64,000 bases of DNA, taken from Emydura subglobosa (taxonomy: Eukaryota; Chordata; Testudines; Chelidae). The stretch is from the NCBI GenBank assembly GCA_007922225.1, contig ML679960.1, forward strand, positions 6,488,844 to 6,552,843, read 5' to 3'. Position 1 is the stretch's first letter, and each line of letters opens with the position of its first letter. Positions 25,504 through 37,154 of the stretch are shown here, in pieces. A model generated the notes under the pieces. The model worked only from the letters and a program-made list of their open reading frames with translations. It did no database searches and had not been told where the DNA came from. A program made the position numbers and the translations under genes.

Positions 25504-26562
25504 TTGGTGTGAACATTTTCTTTTACTAGTGGGATCTAATCTTAGAATGGGAAATATCATTGAAATTTGCTGAAGTAAATTGAACAGCTGCAGACAGAAC
25601 TGTGCAGCTTTTAATTGTACACACCACACATTTTCATTTTGTCTAGGAGTATGTGCAGTCTGCAAAAATCTGTTATATTCTGATGGATGAAAGACACCAT
25701 ATAAATGTTGGCTGTTGTTGTTATCTATAAAAGAGATATTTGCACACAGAATGAGATGCATATGTATTTTGGATTGTCTACATCATGCACCATCCAATCA
25801 AGCAAACTACCATTCTGTAATGTTTTTCTCAGAAATACAAGATTGTGATATTGCCATTCTCCAGCCCTGCAAATTGTTGATTTAAATGTTGATTCTACTA
25901 GCCAAAGCAGTACTTCAAGGAGAAATCTCAAGAAATGTGCTTTTCACCATCAAGTATTTACTAATGTTGTGACTAGCAAGAAATTAATTCTAATTACAAA
26001 ATATGCGATATCAATATTTTTCTAATACTCAAATTCTCTACATTTACATAATAGCATGTGATATCATTGACTCAGTCTGTTTCCTAAACTGTATAAATGC
26101 AAGAACATTATCTTACCGTCTGTTTGAAAATATACCTGTAAATCATTGCTTTAATTAAAAAAAAAAAAAAGAAAGAATGGAAGGATGGGAAAGTATAAAA
26201 CTGCTATTGTAACATATCAAATTTAATATGGTGATGTGGTTTTGTTTTGTTTTTAAATAAGGGCCATTAAAGAAAAGCACGCACAGCTGAAAGCATATGA
26301 AGTTGATATTCATAAGGTTAAGAAAACAGCACATCAGTACCTATAGAAAGACTTAAGAAAAAGAGTACACATTTTGTAGTGTGAGTAATTTTATTTACAC
26401 TGAAAAAACTTTCATTAGATGTTTGATGTGGTTTTATTACAGAAATGTTTTGTCACAGCCCTGTCAAAAAATCCCCCCCTAAGCTCCCTGAAAGGAGTAA
26501 AGCTTTTGATTTGCTCTGTCAAAGGTAAGTGGGGGTTTTGCTTTTATAAATCAGTGTTTAAT
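25504..26562 (+). other. IL1RAPL1 intron between two LTR insertions
   Basis: AT-rich sequence with an A-run at about 26157-26170. No gene or defined repeat. Confidence 0.6.
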
Positions 26563-26872
26563 GACCATGTAGGAAGGCGCTGTGGTCTCCCCTGGAGTCT
26601 GGACCCCAGGAAGGGCCCCAGCAGCCTGAATGGACCAAACCAGGTATAGTGGATAAGTCTGCCCGGCAACAGAAGGGCTGGGCTGTGATAGGACTGCCCG
26701 GCCAGCCCAATCAGTGACTGTGGAGCGGAGCCCGGACAGGAAGGGGCGGTATAAAGGACAGGCTCCAGAACTCACTCTGGGAGAGACTATTGCTGGAGGC
26801 AGATGTACTGCCCTGCCAGCTGAGGCTTAGGCTGGAGCCAAGATTCTGACCATCCCTGGGCCTAGAGACTGG

Positions 26873-27274
26873 GTGGGGCCATCCTGTAGCTGGACCAGGC
26901 AACCCAGCCAAAGAGACTGGGCTGAGATACCAGAGCCCTGGGGCTGGACTGAGCTCCCTGAATCCTGGGACTGGACTGAGCCCCTGGAGCAACCCAGGTG
27001 GGAGATCCCCCCTAAGGCCGGATGGGACCTGGAGGAGCTGCCGGCTGCTGAACCCCCAGAGTCTGGGCAAGACCTGGATGAGCTGTGTGAGGCTGGGCCA
27101 TTCCCCCAGCCCTGTGACCTAGAGGAGCTGCCCCTCACTGAGGAGTACACTGCATTACCGCCTGTGGATGAGGAGGGACTGATGGGCCTACCCTGGATGG
27201 AGTGCTCCAGCAACCCTGAGGAGTCAGGTATCGGGGGATATGGGGAGGAAGTGGCCCAGGGACAGCCACAGTGA
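26873..27274 (+). other. Acidic 133-codon ORF inside the solo LTR
   Basis: The ORF lies about 125 bp downstream of the TATA box. Its product would be rich in Glu, Pro and Trp, with repeated short blocks: DWTE/DWAE, WDLEELPAAE, QDLDELCEAG and CDLEELPLTEE. It is open for 133 codons in an otherwise neutral repeat. It could be the start of gag or a leader ORF of the parent element, or a by-product of GC-rich repeated codons. No known domain was recognised. Confidence 0.4.
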
Positions 27275-27299
27275 ATGGCTAGGACAGGGGCAAGCCCTG

Positions 27300-27640
27300 T
27301 TAGCATGTTGCGGCGGGAGCCCCGCCAACTGAGTGGCAACGCATTTGCCACTACTAGGGCCTGCGTCCCCCTCCTCCCCTTCCTGCGCCACCCTGGGAGA
27401 GCCTCCTCCTCCTGACTGCTCCCAAACGCAGACCCACGGCTTGCTCGCCCTGCCTAAGGGTTGGTTTGCTTGCTCGCCCTGCCTGAGCACCAGGCTATAA
27501 ACTGCTTGCTCGCCCTCCTAAGGGTTAGAGCACTTGACTACTTGCTTGCCGGCTCTGCAAACTGCTTGCTCACACTGCCTAAGGGTTGGAGCCATAGGCT
27601 GCTGGCTCACTTGCCCTGACGGAGGGTCAGGCTAAGCCCC
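27300..27640 (+). repeat. Imperfect tandem repeats within the solo LTR
   Basis: At least four diverged copies of 'cttgctcgccctgcctaagg' spaced irregularly (about 40-75 bp) in the downstream third of the LTR. Confidence 0.65.
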
Positions 27641-27765
27641 ACCTGAGAGCTAACTGTTCTCTTCCCCCCCCTCTTTTTTGGAAGGCACTGTGGCCTCCCC
27701 TGGAGTCTGGACCCTAGGGAGGGCTCCAGCGTCCGGGCTGGAGAAGATGACCTTGTAACAGACCA

Positions 27766-30700
27766 CCTACCTGAATAGTGCCCTTAAAAATCTGATGCCA
27801 TATGCCTTGTATTCTATTCAGTTAAATGTTAACTTCATGTTAAGATTTTATAAATGTCCATATAAAGTCTCAGCAAAAAGACTAGATAAGTGCTAAGAAT
27901 GTTTCTAATCTGTTTTCATAGATCACTTGTGGAAAAGTGATCTCTTACATTATTAATCAGCTGTTTAATATTTGCTTACTAGTGGCTTGTTTTCTTCCTG
28001 GAAGCTTATTTCCCCTTTTTCATATGGTAAGAGAAATTAACTAGAATTCTTTCAGTTCTTTTTATAAAACATGATATATGCTGTACCTCGATCAATAGAA
28101 TGCAAAAACACAATAGTATGTGAAAAGAATATGCTAACTGAGGACTTACATTCACCAATTCAAGGAAACTCAGAATTGTGGCATTAGTAAATACGTTTAG
28201 ACATTGAAGCACTAATGTCCACAGAAACTCAATAATGTTGTAAACCCTAGATGCTCCCTGGTGGTAAAATCTGCTACAAGAAGGATGCAAAAAATAATAT
28301 CTGTACAATTATATCACATGTTGAGCTAAATATTTCTTCAGTCTGGTGCAACGTTGCTTCTTCTGTTGTGAATACCCTTTGAGGGCTATCTTTTGTTAGA
28401 CTACCTATCTCAGAAGAGTGACCATCCTCTTCTGCACAAATGTTTGGCCCTAAGCCCATTTATGTGGGATGTTGTTTCAATGTTATAAGCAGTAGGAGAC
28501 TGGCTCTGCTGTAGTATTATGATAGTAGCAACATACAGGGGATATCTAAATGTATATCTAAAATGTCTTTTTTCTCTCCCATCCCCTTTAAAAAAATCTT
28601 TAGTTTCTGACATTGTCGTGTGTCCTGGGGACACGGGGACTCAAAAACTTAATAGGAGATAGAGCTTTTGGTTAATAGGAGACGGAGTTCTTCACCTTTA
28701 GCTCATCTATTCAGAGATGATTTGGGTTGATAATGACCAAAAGACTAATCTCTGTTGACTTTTTGGTCTTTATAAATTAACTGGCTGGTCTCTTTCTAAT
28801 TCCTGTTTGATAAATGTCCAGATCATAAAAAGCACCATTACAGTAAGCACTAATTGCTGTCTTTGTTGGTAATCTCAGCAGAGAAAATGAGAACTGAATA
28901 GCTTATGGATACTGAGCTACTAGTCTCACCCGTAGAAGTGATCCCTGAAGTACATTAACAGAAGAGTAGAATGAAGCTTACTCTGCTGCTGTATGTACTG
29001 TAGTGAACTAAAGGACTTCAGTTCCCTGTACTTATACTGTGGTGCAATTCATGAGTGATAATTTCATTTAAAACTAATATATCGATACCCATTTTTAAAC
29101 TTCCTTTTTTAAGCTTGCCTGATTAGGTGGCTATTCTAAGGAAAAAAGAGATTTTTTTGCATGTTAAAGCAATTTCTTTTAATGGTGTCTTGGATCAGAA
29201 AAGAGATGTTCCCTTGAGAGACTTTCTTTGAGCCAGTTGTCCCATTTGGCACCAGCCTATTTGACAATGCCCATTTATTTGTATTCTAAAACTTGTCATT
29301 GGCCTGTAAGAATGCTCAGTCTTAGTTCTTTGAATTTGAGCAACTCGGTTGGTATGATCAGAACGCTAGAGGCTGCTTGATGTTCTTGGCTTCCTGAGTC
29401 AGATGTTATTTTAAAAAACACCAGATACCTGGTATTTTGCAGGCTCATAATGTAGTTGTAAGGTAGAAGGTAAGATCCTTATCGAAAGAAGTACTATGTG
29501 AAGAAGCATTATTTGTAGACGTTTAGGCAATGGAGTGGATTTTTCTAACCCTTATTAACACACAACACTTTATTTTTTCCCTACGTTTTGGTTAATTCTG
29601 TGTTATCTTTATTATAACTTTAAAACAAAAAACTCCTACTGGCCTCCTCCCATGGCCAAAGTTAAAGGCTAAGGGAAATCAGAAGCCATCCAAATCTAGA
29701 ACGACCTAACTGGTCAGGGTTTAATCAATGAAGGCCTTTATTTGCTTACCCTGTTCCAGGAGCTAGCCAAGCTACAGCACAAGGAAACTTTGAACCTTGC
29801 TGTGAGAGCTCAGGCATCATTAAAAATTCACAGGAAAATGTGACTGGAAGCAAGAGTAGAAGATTCCCTTCTTCTCCCCAGTTATGCTAGTGAAAGGGAA
29901 TCCAAACACTGCTGCCAGAGCAAAGAGCCCAGAGTTGCGATCCTGTGAAGCAAGACATAATGAAGTGAAACACAATTCCTGTACTCATAGTGAGTGGATT
30001 GTTTCCAGGGATCACTACCTATGCAATTTCTTAAATGTCCAAAAAGCATCTGAACAAATGGACAACTGCAAAAACACATGAGATCCAGAAACACAAAACA
30101 CAATTGCCTACCTGTGTGTAGAGTTGAACCTTATGCTGCCCATGCAACCAGTAAACCACAAGGGAAGCAGAGCAGATTATTTGTGGTGACAAGACAAAGT
30201 AAGAAGAAAGCAGCCTACTTTCACCCAATACTTCCTTTTATTGGCACTGCCTTGCCATCCACTGGCCGACCTCAGCGTATCTTAGGTTTACCATTAGCAT
30301 TACTTTCCCGATCTCATTCCACAATCTGGTACTAACCAAGATAGCCAGCATTCGTGTATGCTTTTTCAGGTCATTTGATATTGAGTCAGATTTTGAAAAC
30401 TGGCTTTAGATTTTAGATAAGAAATAATTGAGGTCAGTTAGCTCTCTACCTTTATTGTCCCTGCGAACAGCAGTTAGACAGTAGGTGATATAAAATTCAC
30501 CCTCAGTTATTGGTGCCTGTGAAGGCCAACTTGAGACCTTTTAACAGTTAGGCTGACTTCTAGGAAACAGTCGTTGCATTAACACTACATTCTGGGTTAT
30601 CTTTGATCTGATTTAGAATTGCAAATCCTCCTGTTTTTTCTTTAGCATCACAAATAGTCTTGATCTTCCAGTTTTGTTTTGTTTTATTATTATACATACG

Positions 30701-31657
30701 GAAATGCAGTTTTGGAGAATATATTATAGACCTCATGGAAATTTATTCTTCACTTTTATTGCACTAGTTCATTCTGTGATTTATATATTTATTGCAAATT
30801 TAAGAAATGATGAAGTTCAGGTTGCATGTTTCATGCTCTTTTTTTATATGGATTGTGATTAGTGTTTCACTATATGGTCACAGTTTTAAAAATAATACCC
30901 TAGATAAATATTTGTAGAATTTTGTAATAATGGATACTACTGTACCATGCATATGACAGAGAACTTGTATTGACAAAAATCTCAACTAGTCCTATTAAGG
31001 TCATTGGGAGTTCCCACTGTCTTCAATGGTATCATGATTTTACCCATAGTATAGTGTCAGCAGTGCAAAAGCAACTTCGATCTGTCTATCATCTGGGCTT
31101 TTGGGAGCCATGGCGTATATGCAGCATTGTCTTCTTCTGTCAGCTATTTATCATAATAAAGGTGGAGTGACATTTTCTATTGCATCAAAAAAGAGAGGTC
31201 ATTTTTTAAACTGTGTCAAAAATAAGTTGTGGTAAAAGAATAAACGTGGAAATGATAAGAAGTGATTAATGGAAAGGATGTTGTATAACAAAATGTCTCT
31301 AAAATAGCACAAACTCATCCTCTTGAAAGAATGCATACTTTATCTCGTAGATATAGTCTAGTAATACTTACAAGATAAGAAAAAAAATCTAGGTCTGGAG
31401 AAGTTAAGTGAGTAAAGTTAGGCCAGAGGTGTTCTTTTGAGAGCCTCTTTCTTTTTTCAGAAGTATTTCTATTTTTGCTCCCGGATTAACATCATAAATA
31501 CTACCAACATATACTTAATGATTTGGGAAAGGTGAACCAGAAAGAAATTGTCAATGTAGAAGAGACATTTTTACTATATTTTGTTGTTAAATGAGGGTTT
31601 AGGATGACAAATTAAGGATCTTTTAGCCTGACAGACATTAATGTTATCAATTAGAGA
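27766..31657 (+). other. IL1RAPL1 intron, AT-rich
   Basis: No exon or RNA gene seen. A palindromic mini-repeat of family A lies at 30976-31045 (aaaaatctcaactagtcc ... ggtatcatgattttaccc). The block 29640-30340 is slightly GC-richer and may be an old unclassified repeat. Confidence 0.55.
30976..31045. repeat. Palindromic mini-repeat, family A copy 4
   Basis: The left arm has attaaggtcattggga and the right arm tcccactgtcttcaatgg. The outer arms are diverged but the inner arms still pair. Confidence 0.5.
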
Positions 31658-31665
31658 GATTAAAC

Positions 31666-32349
31666 CAGTGGTTCCCAACCTTTGGCCTAGGAGCCAAAAG
31701 TGGCCTGCAGGGTCTTTCAAAGTGTCCTGCCACTCCCCTCCTGCAGTCTGCAGAGGGGAGCTGCTGCCTAAGGACCCAGGTGGAGCATGTTGCCGCAGGG
31801 CTACAAGACTGGTACAGGCTCCTTGCTGCAGCCAAGGAGATGGGAGATCAGCGCTGCACTTTCCCTGGCTGTAGCAGGGAGCATGGCAAAGCACTCTGCC
31901 TGGGTCCCTAGGCACTGGGGTCCCTGCTGGAGCCAGAGGGAGGGGAGCACTGATCTCCTGTTTCCCTGGCTGTAGAAGGGAGCCACTGCCTAGGGACCCA
32001 AGTGGAGTGCATGGGGCTACAGGACGCGTGCGGTTTCCCTACTGCAGCCAGGGGCAGAGGAGACTCCTTCCATCTGGCTGCAGGTGGGCGGGGAGGGAGG
32101 ACTGGAGTCGCTACTGGCAGAGCAGCCAGGACCCACCATGCTTAATGAGGGGCAGGACTCTAAAAATCAGTGCCTTCCAAATTGACCTGCACTTAGCAGG
32201 CCTACCACCATGACTTACCATGAGTAATTTGTAAGTGTAAAATGGTGTGTACGTCAATACATTTTTTATGAGTTGATAGACTGGTGGCCCTTCAAGGGTT
32301 GTAAAAATGATATTTGTTGACCTCAAGCCAAAAAGGTTGGGAACCTCTG
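31666..32349. mobile_element. Non-autonomous hAT (Charlie-like) DNA transposon, 684 bp
   Basis: A cut-and-paste element mobilised in trans by a hAT transposase. The left end reads cagtggttcccaacctttgg; the reverse complement of the right end reads cagaggttcccaaccttttt, a terminal inverted repeat of the Charlie type. It is flanked by perfect 8-bp duplications GATTAAAC (31658-31665 and 32350-32357), the hallmark of hAT. The interior holds about three diverged copies of a unit around 'gggagc..ctgcctagggaccca', which create several overlapping spurious ORFs. Confidence 0.93.
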
Positions 32350-32357
32350 GATTAAAC

Positions 32358-33859
32358 CATTGGAGAAGTATGAACTTTTGGGGGGGGGGGGGAATTATTA
32401 GTGATCAAATGCTAAGAAAACTCTGTAAAAGGCAGTGAGACTGCCACATATGCTATTCAGAAATGCCCAACTCCTCAGTATGGATGGAGTAATATACTAC
32501 ATGACCAGGGTGAGCTGCATCTAGCAATAAATGATGATATAAGATAATATAACGTGGACAAACCCACAAATTACTAGACCATATATCAGACTATTCAACC
32601 ACTTTATTTGTAGTTTAAGATTATGTTGTCCCAAATATAAACATATTAAAACATGCAGTAAAGCAACTTGACTTTAAAGCAACAGAAGGGACATTTACAT
32701 ATGGATACCTAGCATGGGTCCTGCTCTCAAAGAAGCATATAAAAATATACATATACAAAAATACTGCCATGAAAATAATATCATCTCAGTGAGCAAATAA
32801 TTTGGCAGTAGGTTCCTGTGGTTACCACATAGTGGTATCAGAGCTGTAATAGTTTCCCCTCATACTGAGAATAGGAAATTACTGAGAGACTACTGTGTGG
32901 AAATTATTAATAAATGATTACTTTTGAATGGTGATCACTGTAGCATATTATTAGTAGTAATAGTATTATTTTGTCTGTGTGCAAAATTCCTTTAAGATAA
33001 ATACTCAGGCCCCAATCTGACAAAGTACAACGTGTGGGCAAACAGTTGTGTTCACGCAGAGCACCGCAGTTTGATATTATCATCTGTGAGCAACTGAACT
33101 TACATTGCATGCCCAAACTGAAGATCAGGATCTTTAGGGGTTTGCCCATCACTAATTTTGACTTTAAGTAAGGATTAAGCCAGAGGAATAGATGAGTCCT
33201 TAGAAATTGACTATGTTTATAGAGATGTCCAGACCTCACTTACTTCCTTATGCTCATGAGTTGCTTATGTACATCAGAATTCCACACTTCTACTCGGAGT
33301 CTCACTGGAGGGAAAGGGGTCTATGACGAAGAATGGATCTACCTGCGCAGATCTGTACACAGGACCGATATTTAATCTGTTAAACTATATCTGACTTGAT
33401 TGATAGCATTTGCATTCATTAGCTGCATCCCATCTATGGGAAAAATGAAGAACCACCATGATCTAATTAAGCAGCAGACCCTGCTATCACAGTCTCTGCT
33501 GCCAATAATTGGAATCAGTTTGAGTTTTCACTGGTTTTTAGTTCTTAAGCTCAAGTGAAAGATGCATACCAGATGTCAAGGTTAATAAATGTGGTCAACA
33601 GAGCTCAAAAAGAGAGAGGATTATTAGATCACATTCTGAGAGGGAAAAAAAGTTTAATAATCTTTAATATTTAAATTTGTAAATCTTTTTAATGACATGT
33701 TTGAAAAAGTGTAGGCACCTTCAAAATGTAAAAGTAAGCTATTGGTATAACAGTGTAATTTGTCATAAGAAATAAAGCTATGTATTCCTTCCAGGACTTG
33801 GAGCATATTAGAGAGGAAATTTGATTTTCATTGAGAGTGCTCTTGTTTTAAATCCCATT
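32358..33859 (+). other. IL1RAPL1 intron, AT-rich
   Basis: A G-run occurs at about 32380-32392. A degraded palindromic stretch may lie at about 33008-33140 (gccccaatctgac ... gatcaggatc). No gene. Confidence 0.55.
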
Positions 33860-34420
33860 TCCAAAGCCTTGGTACAGGCCTTATAGACTGAAGTGCCGAA
33901 GGCTAGCCAGCCCTGATTACTAAAGGGGCACAGGATAAGGGAATTCTTTATAAAGAGTGGCAAGAAGCTGCAGGGGTGGCTGCTGGGAAGGAAGCCAGAG
34001 TTCCAGCCAGAAAGGGTGGGGACAGTAGCTTTGGGTGGAGCAGACTGGGATGGAGGAATAGCTCTGTATGGCAGAAGAACCAGGGTTGACTATGAACTTT
34101 TTTTATTATGTTTATGAACTTCATTTTGGGGATTCTCTAAGGCTTGTTTGAACCATTATTGTTATTAAGGATCCTAAGGACTGTTTGACCCTTTCCTGTT
34201 ATTCAACTAGCCCCAAGTGGAGGTGCTGCTAGCCACAAGACAGGCTGTGTGGAGTCCTAAGGGGCCACAAGAGGAGGCTAACAGGGGCGGAGTACTTTCA
34301 AAGCAATCCCTGGCCACGAGTGGGTGCTCAGTAAATGGCCACCTTGGTATAGGGAGCATGGAATAATCCAGTAGGTGCAGCATGCCTTATAAGATGGGAA
34401 TGCCAGGGATATGTCTTCCT
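33860..34420 (+). repeat. LTR-like remnant
   Basis: GC-richer block with gaattctttataaagagtgg (TATA-like, about 33940), a middle section with tatgaacttttttt, and a 3' part with gaccctttcctgttattcaactagcc. This layout resembles LTRs of sauropsid Gypsy/ERV elements, but no TG...CA ends or target duplication were found. Confidence 0.35.
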
Positions 34421-35479
34421 GAATGGAAAGACACTCATTTGCAGTGAAGTCTAAAGTTGCATTTTTGTTTGTGGTGTTGGGTTGTTTTTTTTTTTTTTCA
34501 GCTCAGTTGCTACTCTGACACGCATGTTTTAATGAACAGTCTTTTTTGTTTTAGCGCTTCATCTCTGTCAGTTTGTGAGAGACAGGAGTCCCAACCGCTA
34601 TTTTTTGAGTACGTGTTAGGTCTCAGGTTTAAGGGCTTTTTGTACTGTATTTCCTAATAAGTTTTGATGGTTTTTTGTAATCGAAAAACATTTCTTTTTG
34701 TGATGATGCAATTTATTATGATAAGTACAAAGTGTTTCCTCAGGTAAATCTAATTTAGACTTCTATTAGAAATGGCTAATTTGAAGGAAATATGTAAAAA
34801 CCAATTTTTCAGGAGCACAGAATGACACACCAGCGAACAGAAATCAAAATGCTCAATGTTTCCTTTGTAATGTAACCCCAGATTTGTGTGTGGGATAATC
34901 CACAAGATACAGACTCAGAGTTGCAGGGTTAGGGATATTTCTTGTATGCTGTGAAAGATCAGGAGCTTTTAGAAGCATATTGACAGTCTCATAAAATTCC
35001 TGCCAGTCTTCCACCAATACAAGCATCGCCATTAAAAGACTGAACTGACCATGTCCCCAAGAGTCTTTTAAGCATTTGATTTTCACAATGATCAAGTGTG
35101 TGGGGAAAGAGACAGGCATAAATATCTACCCGTTCCTGTTAGACATCGTAAAAGCTCAGAGCAGAAAATCTTGAAGGCTAGCAACATTATAAATGTTAAG
35201 TTAGTGGGACACATTAAGATTTGTAATTTGTGTAGAAAAGAACCAGGTAAGCCATTTAGAAAGATTTTTTTAAACCTGTGGGTAGTCATACCTGCAGGGC
35301 CTGATTCTCATTTGAGTTACTATGGTGAAAATCCAAAACAATTCTGTCAAAGTTAGTGTTAAAATGTCACTTATGGGTTTAAAATAGGTACAAGTGTCAC
35401 AGTGGGGAAATATTTCTTTTTCCAGATAGAATGAAATAGAAACATGACTTCAAATCTTATCAAATCAAGCAGCCTCAAG
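34421..35479 (+). other. IL1RAPL1 intron
   Basis: Contains a long T-run (about 34484-34498) and otherwise unremarkable AT-rich sequence. Confidence 0.55.
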
Positions 35480-35484
35480 GGAAG

Positions 35485-36246
35485 TGTGATGGGTGGTGTT
35501 CGCTGAAAGCATTGCCTAGTGATTAGGGGGCTAATCTGCTTGCCCCATCTCCAATATTTCCCTTGGGCCACACCTATGCCCTGTGGTAGTCTGTCTTTTG
35601 TTGTCTGTTGACTTGACACTCTTTTCAGTTCACAATCAGTCTTCTCTCTCCCTGGAGTGATGGAGTCCCAAGGAAGACAGGGGGTCCCATACCCTCACGA
35701 TTGAAGGGGAGGAGGAGGAGGAGCACACCTATTGACTCCTGTGAGTGTCCAATCCTAGCAGTGGGGTTCTAGAGGTCTTATTGTTTCCTTCCTTCCCTAA
35801 GGGAGAGTGTCTATATGAGGGTTTTTATGCTCTTTGAAATAAGGGGGGTTGGTAGGGGAGCCCACGGCCTCCGACTCCACTGGGCTCTGGCCCAGAGACC
35901 TGTAAAAGGCACCAATGTCCCGCCCCCAGGAGTGTCTCCCTCAGCCATTTCCTACCACCCACTCCCGCCAAAGTCTTACAGTTTGCTTCAAAGAAATAAA
36001 AATACAGGAGAATAATTGACCCTTCAACACCAGTGTGCTCTGCAGGCAGGCTCTCTCTTCAGGAAAATGTTTCTTTAACATCCTTCCCAGGAGATCATTC
36101 ACTACCTGTCAGACCCCTTTGAGCTGTCTGGCTCCCTTTTGAGCTCCACCTCCAGCAGGAGCAGGTTCTGCAGCAGGGGTCTAGGCAGGGCCACCTGGGC
36201 CAAGAGTAGCTCCTTAACCGCTTCAGTTCAACTGCACCCCATCACA
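35485..36246. mobile_element. Solo LTR (762 bp) with near-perfect inverted ends
   Basis: Begins TGTGATGGG and ends CCCATCACA: nine bases perfectly inverted, conforming to the TG...CA rule. The flanks are GGAAG on the left and GGAGG on the right, a 5-bp duplication with one mismatch. A TATA-like tatatgaggg near 35812 and AATAAA near 35994 would suit + orientation, but the palindromic ends leave orientation open. There is no internal coding region. Confidence 0.7.
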
Positions 36247-36250
36247 GGAG

Positions 36251-36315
36251 GTCTGATCCAAAGTGCATTGAAGTCAGTAGGAGAACACCTATGCAATGAG
36301 CTTTGGATCAGGCTG
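36251..36315. repeat. Palindromic mini-repeat abutting the solo LTR
   Basis: The arms gtctgatccaaagtgcattg and aatgagctttggatcaggc pair around a short loop. It overlaps the last base of the LTR's right target flank, so the LTR may have inserted into or beside it. Confidence 0.6.
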
Positions 36316-37149
36316 TAAGAAAGCTGCGGTGCTCATTAGAATTGATTTTGTGACATGCTGATATCAGGAGATGGCTCCGTTTATAGTCTCTGCACAGATT
36401 CTGCCTCACCTTAGCGGCACAGAAGTAAACACATCTAGACATTAGTCTCGAGAAGATCCATAAAATTACAACGACATCTAGGAACATTTCAGAGGGGTAA
36501 GGATATCGTGAAGCATTTCAGGAAGACCAAAACAGACAAGATAGAGAACACATATAAATACAGGTTATTGCGTGGAGTTAGTTACAGACATCATCATTTT
36601 GATTAGTTTGCTTAATCAGAAAGATAGGGGAATGGAACCTTCACAAAAAAGTTTTCAAGTTAGGGACCACCAAATACAGATAACTGAAAAGAGTATTTTG
36701 TATTGAGCAACAACGGTCAAGTGCCTGAAGTTCTTACCAGACAAGGATGGAATTAGCAGTAAATGCTTTGTTATAGAATTGGAATTAGGGTCTTCATTTT
36801 ATGAATTTCCTTCTCATTTTTCATACCGTTGATATCACTCAGAAAGACCAGGAAAAAGTAATTGTAATAGCACCATTCAGAACCATAGACATGGATATTG
36901 AAACTTCAGTATTTCAGCATTTTGTCCATAAGATTGCTACCCAAAGAAGATATAAATCCAGAAACCAAGGTGCACAACAATTAAGTCTGACAGCAAAGTT
37001 ACTAAAAGGAGTACATTAATCAAGAAAGATTTAGTTTCGTCCAGTAATAAATAGTCATCCAGTCATCAAGAGAACACTCAACGGCATTTGTGCTATGAGA
37101 TGGTTCAGATTTAAACACTGGTGCATAGATAGGCATATTACCTTAGTAG
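36316..37149 (+). other. IL1RAPL1 intron
   Basis: AT-rich; nothing recognised. Confidence 0.55.
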
Positions 37150-37154
37150 ACCTA

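Larger units (their letters stand above)
26568..27760 (+). mobile_element. Solo LTR (1,193 bp) with 5-bp target duplication
   Basis: Begins TGTAGG and ends GTAACA. It is flanked on both sides by GACCA (26563-26567 and 27761-27765), the 5-bp target duplication typical of Gypsy-type integration. It probably arose by recombination between the two LTRs of a full element. A TATA box sits in ggcggtataaagg (about 26745), implying + orientation and a long R-U5. The first 55 bases (ggaaggcgctgtggtctccc...) recur diverged at about 27682-27735 near the other end, an unusual internal direct repeat. Confidence 0.8.

Noticed and set aside
26827..27351. 174-codon - strand ORF opposite the acidic LTR ORF
   Set aside because: It is Ser/Gly-rich (SSSRS, SVQPQGSG), the mirror of the repetitive + strand frame. 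The promoter-like elements point to the + strand.
31574..32213. Cluster of ORFs around a Cys/Pro-rich repeat
   Set aside because: They come from the diverged internal repeats of the 684-bp hAT element. The frames are open on both strands, with no protein features.
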